Under the pieces are notes generated by a model. The model searched no databases. It had not been told where the DNA came from and saw only the letters and a list, made by a program, of their open reading frames with translations. A stretch of DNA of 64,000 nt from Amoebophrya sp. A120 (taxonomy: Eukaryota; Sar; Dinophyceae; Syndiniales; Amoebophryaceae): assembly GCA_905178155.1 (NCBI GenBank), contig CAJINV010000020.1, forward strand, positions 558,001 to 622,000, given 5' to 3'. The stretch's first letter is position 1. Each line of letters starts with the position of its first letter. Below, one piece after another: positions 62,057-64,000 of this stretch. The translations under genes and the position numbers were made by a program.

Positions 62057-62592
62057 GCGCGCGATGGTGGGCCGGCCTCTCGCGCCAGGCCGTCCGTGCG
62101 TGCGGCATGCATCGCGATGTGGGGCCGACCCCCCCCGGTTGGGTGGGCTTCCCCGGCGGGGTGTTCTTTGGTTCAGGAAATGGATAACGCAACTCCCCCG
62201 GGTGGCCCGCCCCACAAGCGAGCCGGCGGGCGGGGCCCCGTGGCCCCTCTGGTATGTTGCCCTCCAGCACGAGCCTGTGTGCCTGGGTGGTTTGCCTTCT
62301 CTTGTAAGATGTACCGCAGCGACCCCGTGAGCCGGCTCTATCTCTGCAGCTTTCCTGACAAGAACCGCCAAAAACGGCCGGGGGCTTGGGGCGTTGGCTC
62401 GCATTTTTTCGCATGTTGAAGATGAAAAAAACCCAAGCGCGCCCGCCTGTTTGGTTTTGTCTTCAATGAATGCAGTCGCCGGTGGGCTCAGTCGGCCGCC
62501 GGTGGAAAGACTGTCTGAAAAAATGACGTAGGGGGGTCGGCAAACGTGGCACCCTTCTCAGGCGCCGGCCGCGTGGGATTCTGGCGCGCGAC

Positions 62593-62618
62593 TTGGGGCG
62601 CCCAAAAGGGCGCCCCAA
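62593..62618. repeat. Short perfect hairpin (11-bp stem, 4-base loop)
   Basis: TTGGGGCGCCC and GGGCGCCCCAA pair around an AAAA loop. Confidence 0.9.
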
Positions 62619-63589
62619 AAAACCCGCCCGAAGCCAGAACAGCGAAGCCGTAAGTATGGCAGGGCCGCGAAACCGGTCGCGAATCGAAAGCGGCCGCCCT
62701 TTTGCCGGGTTCTCAGCGGGGGGGCGCTAGCTTTGCAAAAGGCGCGGGCGCGAAAAATAACACACAACGCAAAAAAGAAGAAACGCGCCAAGCGCGCGAA
62801 GCCAGCCCGCATTCTATGGGCCCGCTTTTCCCTCGGTTTTTGGGCGCCCCCCGCGGTGCCCGGGCCGGCCCGATAGCATCGGGGTTGGCTTTCGGGAAGG
62901 CGTTTTGGCAAGTTGCCCAACGTCTGCCATTTTCCCCAACCGGCCGCCATACCGTGCGGCATAACCTTACCCACCCCGGCACGGCGGGCCCAGAAAAAGC
63001 AAAAAAGTGGTGTGGGCCAAGGTCGGCGGGCAAAGAAGCGGCGCCGGCCTCATTATCTCCGCCCCGGCGGCCATATTTGGCGCATTGAAGTAGGCGCGCA
63101 GCACGCCGCGCGGGCGGCCCGGCCTCGCACGTTCGGGCCGCATGGCGTGGCGCGCTACGCTTCGGTGGAGCTGCCCGCGCCTCACGTTTTGGCTCGGCGC
63201 CTTTCTTTGGGCGCTAGCTAGAGGCCGTCCGGCCTGCCCCTTTCTCTTTCATATTCGCCGCCCCCCCGCACTTACATACAAAGCGCCGAGACCATGCCGC
63301 CGCTCCCGAGTGCTCCGCCTCGGTCGCGGCGGCCTTGCGCGGCCGGCTTTTCGCGAGTAGAAAGGGCGCCGGCGCAGCAGGGGCGCGCGCGGGGCGCCAC
63401 TCACATGCTGCCCCGCCGGCGCGCGCAATAAGTTCGCCCAGGAGGCTCTGTCCCCATTTTCGGGGAGACCGCCTCAGCCATGTAGAAAAGGGGGGGGGCA
63501 GCAGGATTCTTCGCAAGCCTGGCGGATGCGCAAGCCTTCAGGCTTTTCGGCTTTTGAGGGCGCGGCGAAGTCTTCTGCTTGAGTGCCGA

Positions 63590-63840
63590 AAACTTGCCGA
63601 AAACTTTCCCCCGAACTTTCCCGAAACTTTCCCGCTTCGGGATCATTTTCGGACTCGAAAACTTTTGGCTGACTTTTCAACTCCCGGTCTGTAACTTTTG
63701 GTCGACTTTTCAACGGGAGAATTTTTCGGGAAGGTTTCGCGGAAGGTTTTCGCCGACTTTTCGGGAAAGTTCGGGGGAAAGTTTTCGGCAAGTTCTCGGC
63801 AAAGTTTCCGGCAGAGTTTTCGGTAGAGGGGCGGAAAAGT
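63590..63840. repeat. Imperfect CTTTTCGG/AACTTTCCCG repeat field
   Basis: Many variants of GACTTTTC, AACTTTCCCG and GTTTTCGG recur. A similar GACTTTTCCAAAACTTT sequence lies at 61148-61180, near the other side of the block. Confidence 0.75.
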
Positions 63841-64000
63841 TTCGCCGCCCGGCGCCTGCACTTTGTTCCTGCCCGCCAGCCGGGCCGCCCTCGGGCGGCT
63901 GCCTTGCGCCCGAAAAGAGGCAGGCACAGCCCCCCGGCAGGCACGCCTGCGGTTATTGCGCACGTAGCCAGGCAAGCGGCCGGCCCCGCCCCGGCGGGCG

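Larger units (their letters stand above)
61112..64000. other. GC-rich repetitive block 2, no credible gene
   Basis: Very GC-rich, with long overlapping frames on both strands that show no domain. Includes a perfect 36-bp palindrome, a GGGGCGCCC hairpin and a CTTTTCGG-type repeat field near 63590-63840. The 5' exons of the minus-strand gene may lie beyond it. Runs to the window end. Confidence 0.55.

Noticed and set aside
61419-62414. 331-codon minus-strand frame in GC block 2
   Set aside because: It lies over frames of like length on the other strand and crosses the perfect palindrome; composition alone explains it.
1-64000. Bacterial or viral origin of the window
   Set aside because: Spliceosomal introns, introners, chromatin enzymes and alveolate-type signalling fusions all point to a eukaryotic nuclear genome.

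Overview
The window looks like nuclear DNA of an alveolate protist, most like the parasitic dinoflagellates of the Syndiniales (Amoebophrya and relatives). Three lines support this. Genes are split by short transposon-like introns (introners) with terminal inverted repeats and 5-bp target duplications. A mitochondrial cox1 fragment sits in the nucleus with its own presequence and a spliceosomal intron. A voltage-sensor/class III cyclase fusion of the alveolate type is present. Genus-level assignment is an inference. Twelve of the thirteen host genes read on the + strand, as in dinoflagellate one-way gene arrays.

Layout. 1-1.4 kb: 3' part of a small Gly/Ala-rich membrane-like gene. 2.1-5.2 kb: intronless SNF2/RAD5-16-type ATPase. 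5.9-8.7 kb: unknown signal-anchored Cys/Ser-rich protein with an unusually long (825 bp) introner. 9.1-12.0 kb: HDAC11-like deacetylase split by four introners. 12.8-14.7 kb: unknown single-pass protein. 15.8-23.5 kb: unknown giant (about 2156 aa) secretory, low-complexity protein. 24.6-27.8 kb: voltage-sensor domain fused to a TLDc domain. 28.6-29.4 kb: nuclear cox1 fragment carrying the heme ligands. 30.2-45.3 kb: one 243-aa gene whose second introner is split by a 13.76-kb retroelement. That element has 828-bp direct terminal repeats, a GIY-YIG-like nuclease ORF and a 1847-aa reverse transcriptase ORF. 45.5-46.3 kb: unknown gene. 47.0-50.9 kb: unknown 1070-aa secretory protein. 51.7-56.5 kb: voltage-sensor/cyclase fusion, truncated within its catalytic domain. 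56.6-59.7 and 61.1-64 kb: GC-rich repetitive blocks without credible genes, flanking one minus-strand gene fragment.

The strongest unifying signal is 28 introners in at least five sequence families. Nearly all start TATS, end SATA (S = C or G) and are flanked by 5-bp direct repeats. Removing the element plus one repeat copy restores the reading frame in gene after gene; several complete gene models come to an exact number of codons this way. The families share little but these ends and an internal TTTGTCATGC-like motif, which suggests one mobilising enzyme. No transposase is encoded in the window.

The SNF2 protein and deacetylase would act in the nucleus, the cox1 fragment in the inner mitochondrial membrane, and the two voltage-sensor fusions and the secretory proteins at the cell surface or endomembranes. 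I see no operon-like functional link among neighbours. Exon junctions, start codons and domain calls were read by eye, without alignments or RNA evidence.
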